A stretch of DNA of 44,847 nt, taken from positions 1-44,847 of the forward strand of contig JBBQPM010000038.1 of NCBI GenBank assembly GCA_038217425.1, read 5' to 3'. This document shows, piece by piece, positions 7,741-16,974 of this stretch; position 1 is the first letter of the stretch; each line of letters opens with the position of its first letter. Under the pieces are notes generated by a model, which saw only the letters and a program-made list of their open reading frames with translations, did no database searches and was not told where the DNA came from. Origin of the DNA: JAIEPT01 sp038217425 (lineage in GTDB: Bacteria > Planctomycetota > Planctomycetia > Gemmatales > Gemmataceae). Position numbers and translations under genes: made by a program.

Positions 7741-10700
7741 TCACACGATGCGCACCACGACCTCGTGCGTCTTGCCGTCCGCGGCACACGGGATGTCGAG
7801 CGGATCGCACGGCGATCCATCCAGGGTGGCGCTCGCCGAATTTGCACGCTCGATGCGAATGTCGAACGTCGTCCCTTCGCGGCGGTAGGTGAGTTCGTAG
7901 CCGGGCCAATCGCTCGGCAATCTCGGCTCCAGGCGGATGCGGTCGCCGCGGAGTTCGAAGCCGAGGATGGTTTCAAGGGCGACGCGGTAGAACCAGCCGG
8001 CGGACCCGGTGTACCACGACCAGCCGCCGCGACCCACGTGCGGCGGCTGACTGTAGACGTCGGCGGCGACCACGTAGGGTTCGAGCCGATACTTCGCAAC
8101 TTTCTCCGGTGTGTCGGCGTGCTGGATCGGGTTGAGCATGTTCAAGATTTCGACGGCGCGGTCGCGCTGGCCCAGCAGCGCGAAGGCCTGCACCACCCAT
8201 AACGCGGCATGGGTATACTGCCCGCCGTTCTCGCGGATGCCGGGGACGTAGCCCTTGATGTAGCCAGGCTCGAGGGCGCCGCGATCGAACGGCGGCACGA
8301 ACAGGAGCACCATCTGCGCCTCGTCCTTCACGAGCTGCTTGTCGACTGCCGCCATGGCCAGTCGGGCGCGGTCGTCCCGCCCCCCTCGCGAAATCACGCT
8401 CCACGATTGTGCCAGCGAATCGATTCGGCACTCGTCATTCACCACCGACCCGAGCGGTTGGCCGTCGTCGAAGTACGCCCGGCGATACCAACTGTCGTCC
8501 CAGGCGTTAAGCTCGAGGTCGTGCTGCAGTTGTTCCATGCGTTCGCGGAAACGCTCGGCCGATTCGTTGTCGCCGCGCCCGGCGCAGATGCCGGCGAAGT
8601 CGCGCAGGATGGCGAGCAGAAACCAGCCGGTCCAGACGCTCTCCCCCTTACCATGCCAGCCGACGCGGTTCATGCCGTCGTTCCAGTCGCCCGTGCCCAT
8701 GAGGGGAAGGCCGTGGGCCCCGAAGCGAAGGCCATTCTCGATCGCCCTCAGGCAATGCTCGTAGATAGACGCGGACTCGTCGGTGGTATCGGGGACGCGG
8801 TAATCTTCTTCCTGGTCGTCGCGCAGGCGCGGGGCTTCGAGGAAGGGAACGCGTTCGTCGAGCAAGTCGCGGTCGCCGGTGCTGAGGACGTACTGATGGA
8901 CCGCGAAGGGGAGCCAAAGATAATCGTCGGAGAAGCGGGTGCGGACGCCGGCGCCGCGAGGAGGATGCCACCAGTGCTGCACGTCGCCTTCGCGGAACTG
9001 CCTGCCCGCGGCGCGCAGGATTTGGGCGCGAATCTCCTCGGGGCGGGCGCACGTCAGTGCCAGTGAATCCTGAAGCTGATCGCGGAACCCGTACGCGCCG
9101 CCGGATTGATAGAGCGCCGATCGGCCCCACATTCGGCAACTGAGCACCTGGTACAAAAGCCAGCGGTTCATGAGCAAATCGAGCGCACGGTTGGGCGTAC
9201 GCACCGTCACCGTACCGAGCAGTTCGTCCCAGAAGCTGCGGATGTCGCGCCAGAATTGCTCGATCGCCCGGGCGTCCCGGCAGCGCAGCGCGACCGCCTG
9301 CGCTTCCTCCGCAGTCGCGGCTTCGCCGATCACGAAGACGATTTCTTTCTCAGCGCCAGGTGCGAGCGTCACCGACGTCTGTAGCGCAACGCAGGGATCG
9401 AGGCAGGCGCCGAACGCGCCCGAGAGTCCGCGCCGCTCCAGACCCGCGGGTCGCTGCAGTGAACCGGCTCGGCCAATGAACTCCATGCGATCCATTGTGA
9501 ACGTGCGGGGCCGAAGGTTGACTTCGGCAAAGGCGACGCGGCCGGCGAAGTCGGTGTCGAAGGCGCTGCGCGCCAGCAACGCGCCGGTTTCGCCCATCTC
9601 GGTGACCACGTGCAGAATTGACTGGTCGCGCGTCCGTCCCAGCACCCACTCGGCGTAAAAGACGGCATCGAGACTGCGCGTCTCGTCGCTCTGATTTCGA
9701 ATCTTCAGCCGATAAATCTTGACCGGTTCATGGCGGGCGACAAAGAGCGTCAACTCCTGGTGCAGCCCGTTGCGCACGTGTTCGAAGACGGAGTAGCCTT
9801 GGCCGTGCCGGACGATGAAGTTGCTGGGCGCGCCGCACGGCGCCGGCGTCGCGGACCAGACGTCCTGGGTCGCCGGCTCATGGAGATAAAGGACCTCGCC
9901 GGGGACGTCGCTGACGGGATCGTTCTGCCAGGGGGTGAGTCGATGCGCCTGGCTGTTGGCCGCCCAGGTGTAGCCGCCGCCGGTCTCGGAGACGAAAAAC
10001 CCGCAAGTAGGGTTCGCGATGACGTTGACCCAGGGCTGAGGCGGCAGCGTGTAGTTTCCCTGATTCCAGACGAGCCGCAACAGGTACTCGCGGCCGTCGT
10101 CGGCGAAGCCGCCGAGTTCGTTGTCGAACTCGAGTTGGGCTGTGAATGGGACGGGCGCCGGATCGGTTGCTGGGCGCTGAGCGAGCGTGGCCGAGGGGCG
10201 TTCGACCGGCGGCAGCGCTCGTTCGAGGCGGTCGAGCTGGGCGCCCAGGAGGCCGCGCCGGCCAATCAGGACGACGCTGGCGACGGCTTGCAGATGGATT
10301 TGATCTTCGCGTGGGACGTGGGTCGCCTTGGGGAGAAAGACGCCGCCCGGCTTGTCGAGCAGGTCGCGATCCTCGCTGGAGCGGACCAGGCCGGCGAGCA
10401 ATTTCTGCAGTTCTTCGAAATAGCCGCCGTCCTCTTCGTTGAGAATGACGAGATCGCAGGCGAGCCCCTTGAGCCGCCAAAACGCGTGAGCCGCGATTGC
10501 CTGGCGAACCAGCGGCAGTTCGTCGGCGCTGCCGATGCGGACCAGCGCGATGGGGATGTCGCCGGAGATGCCGAAGCGCCAGAGGGCGTTTTGGCTGAGG
10601 CGATTGCCGACGACGAGGCTTGATTTTGCGCGCAGCGCCGGGCCGGAGAAGATCACATGGGCGGCAAGGCGCTGATAGAGATGCGTCTCGGCCGCGGTGA

Positions 10701-13700
10701 CATGGGTATGTCGCAGCTCGATCTGGGCGTGGGCCCAGGCGAGTTCGAAAGCGCGATTGACGCCCTGAAAATCGTGGTACTGGTCGGCGAGGGCGAGGGC
10801 TTCTTCGCGCGTATCCGTGACGGCGGTCGTGAAGGCGAACGACATCGTCGCGCCGGGCTTGATGCGGAAATGTCGGCGCAAACTAAAGATCGGATCGAGC
10901 ACCGGACCGGTGGTTCCCGAGAGCCTGGCCGGGTCTTGATCGAGGGCGGCGGGATTCGCGGGAGTTCGGCCTCGGCCCAGGAACTTGGCGCGGTCGGTCT
11001 CATACTGCGCGTCGCCGTAGCGCCGGCCGTCGGCGGCGAGCACGTGGACGGCGAACACCGGCTTCGCCTCCGCCGCACGCGGACGTCGCCGACAGATCAG
11101 CGCCTCCTCGGCGGCCACGTATTCCGTCTCCAGGAAAAGCTTGGAAAACGCGGGATGGGCGAGGTCGGCGTTCTGGGGCGCCAGCACGATCTCCGCGTAG
11201 CTCGTCACCTCCAGATGCCGCGAGCGATGGTTGTGATTGACAAACGTCACGCGCCGAACCTCCGCGTGATTCTCTGGCGACACCGTGATCTCCATCCGCG
11301 TCTCGATGCCGCCGTCCATCCGGCGAAACTCGACCTTGTCGTTGGCGTAAGTGACTTCGTACTCGTCGGCTTCCTTACGCACAGGCTGATAGCCCGCCGA
11401 CCAGCGCAGGCCGCTGCGCAGATCGCGGACGTAAAGGAATTGCCCCCAGGTTTCGCAGGTGCGGTCCTGGCGCCAACGCGTCACCGCCATGCCGCGTGCG
11501 GAGCTTTGACCCGAGCCGGAATTGGTGATCATAAGCGAATACCGCGCGCTGGCCAGGAGATGCGTGCGCGGATGCGCGGTGTGCGGCGTGGTGATGCGCC
11601 GGCTGAGGTGGGCCGAGGTTTCGCGGAACGACGGCAGTACCGCTTGCGGTTGCGGTTCGGTGAGGGCGATGTCGCGCGGCACGCGCTCTTGCAAGAGCAG
11701 CTCCGTCGCCCGGACCATCGGCTCGGCGCGGAACCGCTTCTGCATCAGGTTTCCGAACAGGCAGTTGTTCGCGGCCAGGAGGATCATGCCTTGATGGTGG
11801 GCCATGTAGCATTTGATGATCGTCGAGGTTTTGCCCTTGGGCAAGCGCTCGGCCGTGAAGTCGATGGCTTCGTAAAAGCCGTGGGCTCCCTCGCCGCCAT
11901 GGGTGCGCAGCGTCTTGAAATTGGCGAGCGCCTGCCGGGGATGCGTCATGAGGGCGAGGCCGGTGGCGTAGGGGGCGACGACGAGATCCTTGGCGAGGCC
12001 GCGTTTGAGCCCGATGCTGGGGGCGCCGAAGGCCTGGTACTGATAGTTCTTGTGGACGTCGAAGGCGTTGTAGGCGGATTCGGAGATGCCCCACGGCACG
12101 CCGCACTCGGCGCCGTACTCGATCTGGGCGAGGACGGCGCAGCGCTGGCTTTCCTCGAGCAACGTTTCGGAGACGACGGGCAGGAGCAGGCGGGGCATGA
12201 GGAACTCGAACATGGTTCCGCCCCAGGAGAGCAGGACGAGTCCGCCGCCGGCGCGGGCGAGCGGCCTGCCGAGTTGGAACCAGTGCTTCTTGGGGACGTC
12301 GCCGCGGGCGACGGCGAGAAAGCTGGTGAGCGCCGCTTCGGAAGCAAGGAGGTCGTAATGGGAGTTGTCGAGCCGGCCTTGCGAGACGTTGTAGCCGACG
12401 GCGAAAAGGTCGCGTTCCTCGTTGTAGAGGACGCGGAAGTCGACGGAGCGTCCCATCGTCTCGATCTGCGCGACGATCTTTTGCAGCCGCGCGGCCAGCA
12501 AGGTGAAGCGTGCGGAGCCGTTGTGGGCAGGGACGCGGTCGGCCAGCGCCGTCTCTTCTTCGAGTCGAAACTGGGCCTGATCGTCGAGCGCGAGCATCCA
12601 ACGTTTCTGCGTGGCATCGGCGGTTGGCGCCTCGCGCAACGGAGCGGTGGCCGCGGCGATGTCGGCGAGGCGCTGCAACCATTGCGACGCTTCGGGCTCC
12701 CCCTCGAGGAGATTGCGCAGCCGCGTGAAGCGTTCGGCAAGTGCGGGCTGGGGCGGCTCGGCGGCAAGATCGAGCGTGTCGCGCAACCCTTGCAAGAGGA
12801 CGGCGCGGGAGATCGGATTTTGCAGCTTCTCGAGCAGGCTTTGCTTGAGGGCGACCAGGCACGCTGCCAAGTTGCCGCTGTCGACGGTCGAGAGATACTT
12901 GGGCAGAAGCGGGCTCAGGGTTTCGGTGTCGTACCAGTTGTAGAGATGGCCGTGCGCCTTTTCCATACTGGCGAGGGTGGCGAGCGTCTGCTGAATCCGG
13001 CGCAGCAGCGCGTCGGTCGTCAGGTAGCCCAGATCGTGGGCGGCGACGCAGGAAAGAAGGTATAAGCCGATATTCGTAGGAGAAGTGCGATGTGCGATTT
13101 CGCCCTTGGGGTCCTCCTGGAAATTGTCGGGGGGGAGCCAATTGTCCTGGGCGCTGACGAAGGTTTCGAAGAAGCCCCAGGTTTGCCGGGAGAGGCGCCG
13201 AAGGGCGTGTGCCTCGTCGGCGTCGAACTGAGAGGTGAGCGGCGCGCGGCGCGGCTGGCTGATGATCCAGGCGACGATCGGCGCCAGGAGCCAGCCGAAC
13301 AGAATGGGCGCCGCGAACCAGAGTCCCTCGGGATTCGCCCAGGCGAGCAAGCCCGTGACGACGAGCGCGGCGATTGGCGACTGCCACAGGCCGCGGGCGA
13401 AAAACTTGGGCGCCGTGCCGAGCTTGCCTTCGGTCGCTGCCGCGGTTTCCCATTCAAGGAGATGGCGCCGGGACACGAACATACGGTGCAGCGTGCGCAC
13501 GATGGCGTCGAGGACGCTGAGCGCCTGGACCACGAGAAACATCAGGGCCAGCACGCCCTGCACCGCGGTCGGCCACAACTCGCGCGTTTCGGGCATCGTG
13601 CTCTTGCCCTGTCCCCACTGACGAACGAGCCGCGCGGGCGTCCCCAGTAACTGCGCCACTAGCGGCCAGCCGATCACGAGGAGCACCAGGGACGTCGTCC

Positions 13701-16218
13701 ACCCGGCCGCGTGCGTCAGCCAACCGACGAGTAAGAACGCCAGCAGCGCCGGCGGCGTCAGACTGCGGCGCATGTTGTCGAGGATCTTCCAGCGCGCGAC
13801 CGGACCCAGCGGGTTCTTCTGCATTTTCCCGGCGGCATCGGGGATCTCGGAGCGGAGCCAAGGCATGATCTGCCAATCGCCGCGCACCCAGCGATGTTCC
13901 CTGCGAACGTACGCCAAGTAGTGCGAGGGAAAGTCGTCGATTACCTCGACGTCGGTGACCAGTCCGCAGCGTACGAAGTTTCCCTCAATGAGATCGTGGC
14001 TGAGGATCTGGTTGTCAGGGAAGCGGTTGCCGGTCGCCGCTTCGAAGGCGTCGATTTCGTAGATGCCCTTGCCGGTGAAGCTGCCGCTGCCGAAGAGATC
14101 CATGTAGGTATCGGAAACGGCGGTGGTGTAGGGATCGAGCCCGGTCGATCGGCCGAAGATGCGAGCGAAGAGCGACTTGCCGGCTCCGCGCAGCGAGAGG
14201 CTGACGCGGGGCTGCAGGATGCCGAAACCGCGGACGACGCGGTCTTCCTGGACGTCGAACTGCGGGCGATTGAGGGGATGCGCGAGCGTGGCGATCAGCC
14301 GCTTGGCGGTCTCGCGCGGCAACTGCGTGTCGGTGTCGAGCGTGATGACGTAGCGGATTTCGGGGAGCATCTCAAGGCCGGGGCTCATGCAGCGAATGCT
14401 GAGACCGTCGCGTTTACGCAAGAGCCGATTGAACTCTTCAAGCTTGCCGCGCTTGCGTTCCCAGGCCATCCAACAGCCCTGGGCTTCGTTCCACTGGCGC
14501 GGCCGATGGAAGAGGAAGAAGCGTTCGGATTCGCCGGGGAAATACTTGGCGTTAAGCCGACGAATCCCCTCGATGGCGGCGTTCAGGGCGAGTTCGTCAT
14601 CGGGCGCCGTCTCTGCCGGGGCGTCGGTGAAATCGGTCAGCAGTCCGAAGAATAGTTGCTCGTCGGGATTCGAAAGATAATGAATTTCAAGGCGTTCGAC
14701 CAAACCCTCGGCTCCCTGAGGCGATGTCAAAAGCGTCGGAATCACGACAAAAGTCGCATGTTCCAGCGGAATGCCCGCCTTGAAGTCTAGCCTGGGCAGC
14801 GTGCGCGGCGCCAGGAAGATTGGCACGAGCGCGTTGATCCAGCTGAGCGCCAGTTCGCTCGCGGGCAGAAACGCCAGCGCCGCGAGCAAGACCGCGAGCC
14901 AGCCGAGATTCCCGGCGCCCCAGGCGACGAGCGCGAGCAACCCGAGCGTGAAGCAGGCGAGCGCGCCGAAATAAAAGAGACGCGGATGACGACGCACCCC
15001 CCGGCTTATGCGCTCATTCCACGGCGCCGTGTAGCCGATCACGCGCTCGAAGTCGGGTCGCCCGTCGTCGACCAGGAAGTAGCCGATGTGCCGTTGATGC
15101 TTCGCGGGGGCGGCGGCCGGCGTGCTGCGCGCAAGTTGCAACAGACGTTGGGCGACTTCGAGTTCCTCGATCCCCGTTCGCCGTGCCATTTGCTCGACGA
15201 GCTGACGATAGCGGTCGCGGGTGGCGAAATCCTGTTTCGCGTACATCCCCGCCGGGTCTTCGCACAGCACCTTTTCCAGATGGCTGGTCTGCTCGAAGAA
15301 CTTCGCCCAGTCGAGCGAGGCGAGGAGCCTGAGGCTGATGACGCAGTTGCCGATCGAGACCTGGTTGGCTGCGTGCCGCTGTTTTTCCCGGCTCTGGATG
15401 TCGACCGAATTTTGTTGCGATCGCTCGAGGAATCGTTCGAAATTGATCAGCGCGTCGGGATGGGTCGCCTCGTGATCGCGCAAGCCTTCGATGAGGTGAA
15501 AAGCGTAGCAGTCGCGCCAGTCTTCGTGGACTTTGTTCAGCCCAAACGTTTCCGGGGCCGGCCCGCTGGAATCGGGCTCGCACTGGGCGGCGATCAAGTT
15601 CCCCGCCTGTTCGCGATGGAGGCGAAAACGCAGGATGTTCTCCGCAAGCCGGCGCAGATTGTCGACCAGACAGAGCCGCAACATGATCGGCACTGCCCAG
15701 AGTTCGCCGACCGTGAGCGGATGCGACGCCTGATACGCCTGAATGAAGCGCGTAAGATGCTGCTCGTCGAGGCAGCTATCGCAATGGGCGATCATTTCCA
15801 GCGCCAGCACATAAACGCGCGGAAAGTTCTTCCATGGTCCGTCCGCGAGCTTGGGGAGTAGATGGTAGTATCCGGTCGGCAAGTCAGTTTTGATTTCGGT
15901 GAGCGAGTCGGAGATAATATGGAAGTTGTCGAGCAGCCAGTCGGCCTCGGCGCCGAGCGGTTCCTGTTTGCGAAACGCGTCGTTGATCACCCGATACGAG
16001 GCGCGCAGCGATTCGACATTGCGCCGGAACTGCTTTAGAAGGGGATGCCCCGCACGGGTGGCGGTGGCGCCGAGGAGTCCGCCTAACGTTCGTCCGTGCG
16101 CTTCAAGATGTTCGAGGCCGAACTGCGTCGCCCTTAGTGGCCGAACGTTTTCGGGATCGGCGAAATGCTTGTGACTTTGAAGTAGATCCGACTCCGACTC
16201 CGGCGCTGAAACATTCAT
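7741..16218 (-). CDS. ndvB: Cyclic beta-1,2-glucan synthase (NdvB/ChvB type; GT84 + GH94)
   Basis: A giant protein of 2825 residues, the usual size of NdvB/ChvB. The order is: a helical N-terminal region (1-400), two transmembrane helices (about 415-470), and a GT84-type glycosyltransferase (about 480-800) with V-I-T-L-D-T-D-T-Q-L-P near 620 and R-W-V-R-G-D-W-Q near 775. Further transmembrane helices follow (about 820-1000), then a glycoamylase-like domain (about 1250-1500; S-W-G-G-T-M-F-E-F-L near 1330), Glyco_transf_36 sandwich domains, and a C-terminal GH94 phosphorylase-like module with M-G-T-G-D-W-N-D-G-M near 2507, whose Asp is the general acid in GH94 enzymes. It initiates, elongates, trims and cyclises periplasmic glucan at the inner membrane. 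ATG 16218 follows AGGA by six bases, so the TTG at 16224 is less likely. Only two bases separate its stop from the convergent peroxiredoxin gene. Confidence 0.93.
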   Translation of the reverse strand: MNVSAPESESDLLQSHKHFADPENVRPLRATQFGLEHLEAHGRTLGGLLGATATRAGHPLLKQFRRNVESLRASYRVINDAFRKQEPLGAEADWLLDNFHIISDSLTEIKTDLPTGYYHLLPKLADGPWKNFPRVYVLALEMIAHCDSCLDEQHLTRFIQAYQASHPLTVGELWAVPIMLRLCLVDNLRRLAENILRFRLHREQAGNLIAAQCEPDSSGPAPETFGLNKVHEDWRDCYAFHLIEGLRDHEATHPDALINFERFLERSQQNSVDIQSREKQRHAANQVSIGNCVISLRLLASLDWAKFFEQTSHLEKVLCEDPAGMYAKQDFATRDRYRQLVEQMARRTGIEELEVAQRLLQLARSTPAAAPAKHQRHIGYFLVDDGRPDFERVIGYTAPWNERISRGVRRHPRLFYFGALACFTLGLLALVAWGAGNLGWLAVLLAALAFLPASELALSWINALVPIFLAPRTLPRLDFKAGIPLEHATFVVIPTLLTSPQGAEGLVERLEIHYLSNPDEQLFFGLLTDFTDAPAETAPDDELALNAAIEGIRRLNAKYFPGESERFFLFHRPRQWNEAQGCWMAWERKRGKLEEFNRLLRKRDGLSIRCMSPGLEMLPEIRYVITLDTDTQLPRETAKRLIATLAHPLNRPQFDVQEDRVVRGFGILQPRVSLSLRGAGKSLFARIFGRSTGLDPYTTAVSDTYMDLFGSGSFTGKGIYEIDAFEAATGNRFPDNQILSHDLIEGNFVRCGLVTDVEVIDDFPSHYLAYVRREHRWVRGDWQIMPWLRSEIPDAAGKMQKNPLGPVARWKILDNMRRSLTPPALLAFLLVGWLTHAAGWTTSLVLLVIGWPLVAQLLGTPARLVRQWGQGKSTMPETRELWPTAVQGVLALMFLVVQALSVLDAIVRTLHRMFVSRRHLLEWETAAATEGKLGTAPKFFARGLWQSPIAALVVTGLLAWANPEGLWFAAPILFGWLLAPIVAWIISQPRRAPLTSQFDADEAHALRRLSRQTWGFFETFVSAQDNWLPPDNFQEDPKGEIAHRTSPTNIGLYLLSCVAAHDLGYLTTDALLRRIQQTLATLASMEKAHGHLYNWYDTETLSPLLPKYLSTVDSGNLAACLVALKQSLLEKLQNPISRAVLLQGLRDTLDLAAEPPQPALAERFTRLRNLLEGEPEASQWLQRLADIAAATAPLREAPTADATQKRWMLALDDQAQFRLEEETALADRVPAHNGSARFTLLAARLQKIVAQIETMGRSVDFRVLYNEERDLFAVGYNVSQGRLDNSHYDLLASEAALTSFLAVARGDVPKKHWFQLGRPLARAGGGLVLLSWGGTMFEFLMPRLLLPVVSETLLEESQRCAVLAQIEYGAECGVPWGISESAYNAFDVHKNYQYQAFGAPSIGLKRGLAKDLVVAPYATGLALMTHPRQALANFKTLRTHGGEGAHGFYEAIDFTAERLPKGKTSTIIKCYMAHHQGMILLAANNCLFGNLMQKRFRAEPMVRATELLLQERVPRDIALTEPQPQAVLPSFRETSAHLSRRITTPHTAHPRTHLLASARYSLMITNSGSGQSSARGMAVTRWRQDRTCETWGQFLYVRDLRSGLRWSAGYQPVRKEADEYEVTYANDKVEFRRMDGGIETRMEITVSPENHAEVRRVTFVNHNHRSRHLEVTSYAEIVLAPQNADLAHPAFSKLFLETEYVAAEEALICRRRPRAAEAKPVFAVHVLAADGRRYGDAQYETDRAKFLGRGRTPANPAALDQDPARLSGTTGPVLDPIFSLRRHFRIKPGATMSFAFTTAVTDTREEALALADQYHDFQGVNRAFELAWAHAQIELRHTHVTAAETHLYQRLAAHVIFSGPALRAKSSLVVGNRLSQNALWRFGISGDIPIALVRIGSADELPLVRQAIAAHAFWRLKGLACDLVILNEEDGGYFEELQKLLAGLVRSSEDRDLLDKPGGVFLPKATHVPREDQIHLQAVASVVLIGRRGLLGAQLDRLERALPPVERPSATLAQRPATDPAPVPFTAQLEFDNELGGFADDGREYLLRLVWNQGNYTLPPQPWVNVIANPTCGFFVSETGGGYTWAANSQAHRLTPWQNDPVSDVPGEVLYLHEPATQDVWSATPAPCGAPSNFIVRHGQGYSVFEHVRNGLHQELTLFVARHEPVKIYRLKIRNQSDETRSLDAVFYAEWVLGRTRDQSILHVVTEMGETGALLARSAFDTDFAGRVAFAEVNLRPRTFTMDRMEFIGRAGSLQRPAGLERRGLSGAFGACLDPCVALQTSVTLAPGAEKEIVFVIGEAATAEEAQAVALRCRDARAIEQFWRDIRSFWDELLGTVTVRTPNRALDLLMNRWLLYQVLSCRMWGRSALYQSGGAYGFRDQLQDSLALTCARPEEIRAQILRAAGRQFREGDVQHWWHPPRGAGVRTRFSDDYLWLPFAVHQYVLSTGDRDLLDERVPFLEAPRLRDDQEEDYRVPDTTDESASIYEHCLRAIENGLRFGAHGLPLMGTGDWNDGMNRVGWHGKGESVWTGWFLLAILRDFAGICAGRGDNESAERFRERMEQLQHDLELNAWDDSWYRRAYFDDGQPLGSVVNDECRIDSLAQSWSVISRGGRDDRARLAMAAVDKQLVKDEAQMVLLFVPPFDRGALEPGYIKGYVPGIRENGGQYTHAALWVVQAFALLGQRDRAVEILNMLNPIQHADTPEKVAKYRLEPYVVAADVYSQPPHVGRGGWSWYTGSAGWFYRVALETILGFELRGDRIRLEPRLPSDWPGYELTYRREGTTFDIRIERANSASATLDGSPCDPLDIPCAADGKTHEVVVRIV

Positions 16219-16510
16219 TCGCAATCCTTTTTGATCTGGTCTGGGCGAGTCCTACGCCAGGTTAGAAACGCAAATCGGGCGCCGACCACGGCCTGCGACC
16301 GGTCATTCGGCCTGTAATCACGTTTCAGAAACGACTTGCGGGAGCGCACGCCTCACGACTCGGGCCGCGAAAAATGTTTGACGGCGGCATACCATTGCTA
16401 CGGGGTGGGAACAACAATGCCCACCTCAAATGAGAATCCGTTTGTCTCAGACGCTCGAAAATGCCGATTTTTCGCCAAATTCCCGCCTGCGCCCTTCTTC
16501 TCATTGTTTT
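16219..16510. other. Gene-free divergent promoter region upstream of ndvB
   Basis: No credible coding sequence was found here. The stretch separates the ndvB start (- strand) from the small sigma-54-linked gene (+ strand). It must hold the ndvB promoter and, for the + strand gene, possible enhancer-binding sites, but no clear operator could be recognised. Confidence 0.5.
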
Positions 16511-16526
16511 TGGCACGGAATCTGCA
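16511..16526 (+). promoter_or_regulatory. Sigma-54 (RpoN) -24/-12 promoter
   Basis: The bases TGGCACG, GAAT, CTGCA match the RpoN consensus TGGCACG-N4-TTGCA at all but one position. The invariant GG is at 16512-16513 and GC at 16524-16525, with the required spacing. Transcription would start near 16537, about 33 bases before the ATG of the 84-residue gene at 16570. An activator ATPase would be needed for use. Confidence 0.75.
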
Positions 16527-16569
16527 TTTATTAAACCTGTCGTAAACTTCATATTTACTTGGTGCATCT

Positions 16570-16824
16570 ATGCAAAATTCCACTCGAACGACTCTGACCG
16601 GGTTTTCTCGAAGCTTCGATCGCGGCGCCGTGAGGACAGAGCAACAAGCAACGCGAGAAAACGTCGTCGGCTTGGTAGTGACTGACGAGGAAACGCTGGT
16701 CCAGGACGTTCGAGCTCAGATCCGTCCCGCTCAAATGGTGCAGAACCGTTTGTGCCGCATGGCCCAGGGGGCCGTGGTCAGCCAGATGGCTCTGAATCGC
16801 ATGGTGGTAGAGCGGGCGCTCTAG
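16570..16824 (+). CDS. Small hypothetical protein behind a sigma-54 promoter
   Basis: An 84-residue soluble, Arg/Gln-rich protein of no recognised family. The N-terminus is Thr/Ser/Arg rich. The C-terminal half (about 38-84) looks helical, with a V-R-A-Q-I-R-P-A-Q-M-V-Q-N-R-L-C pattern and repeated Met/Val heptad-like spacing. There is no signal peptide or membrane segment and only one Cys. The ribosome site is weak. A near-perfect sigma-54 promoter about 45 bases upstream and a strong terminator just after the stop codon make it a self-contained single-gene unit, which is the main argument that it is real. Confidence 0.6.
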   Translation: MQNSTRTTLTGFSRSFDRGAVRTEQQATRENVVGLVVTDEETLVQDVRAQIRPAQMVQNRLCRMAQGAVVSQMALNRMVVERAL

Positions 16825-16847
16825 GCAATTTGGCCCCTACTCGAGAT

Positions 16848-16880
16848 GCGAGCCGCGACGGGACTTCTGTCGCGGCTCGC
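16848..16880 (+). terminator. Rho-independent terminator after the small gene
   Basis: A perfect 12-bp GC-rich stem (16848-16859 with 16869-16880) closes a 9-nt loop and is followed by GTCATTTTGT. It ends the single-gene unit at 16570-16824. Confidence 0.8.
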
Positions 16881-16974
16881 GTCATTTTGTCGTAGGTAAT
16901 TTTCTTGCGTTGCACGTGCGGGGAGGATGGTTACAATACTGAAAGCCCGCAATCTCTCCCGCCGAGATGAAACA

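Noticed and set aside
10657..13065. Long open frame on the + strand (802 codons) inside the glucan synthase gene
   Set aside because: It is antisense to conserved ndvB domains, its product resembles no family, and it arises from codon bias in GC-rich DNA.
11375..13453. Long - strand frame (692 codons) in another phase of the glucan synthase gene
   Set aside because: Arg/Ala/Pro-rich shadow translation; the true frame there encodes recognised transmembrane and glycoamylase-like domains.
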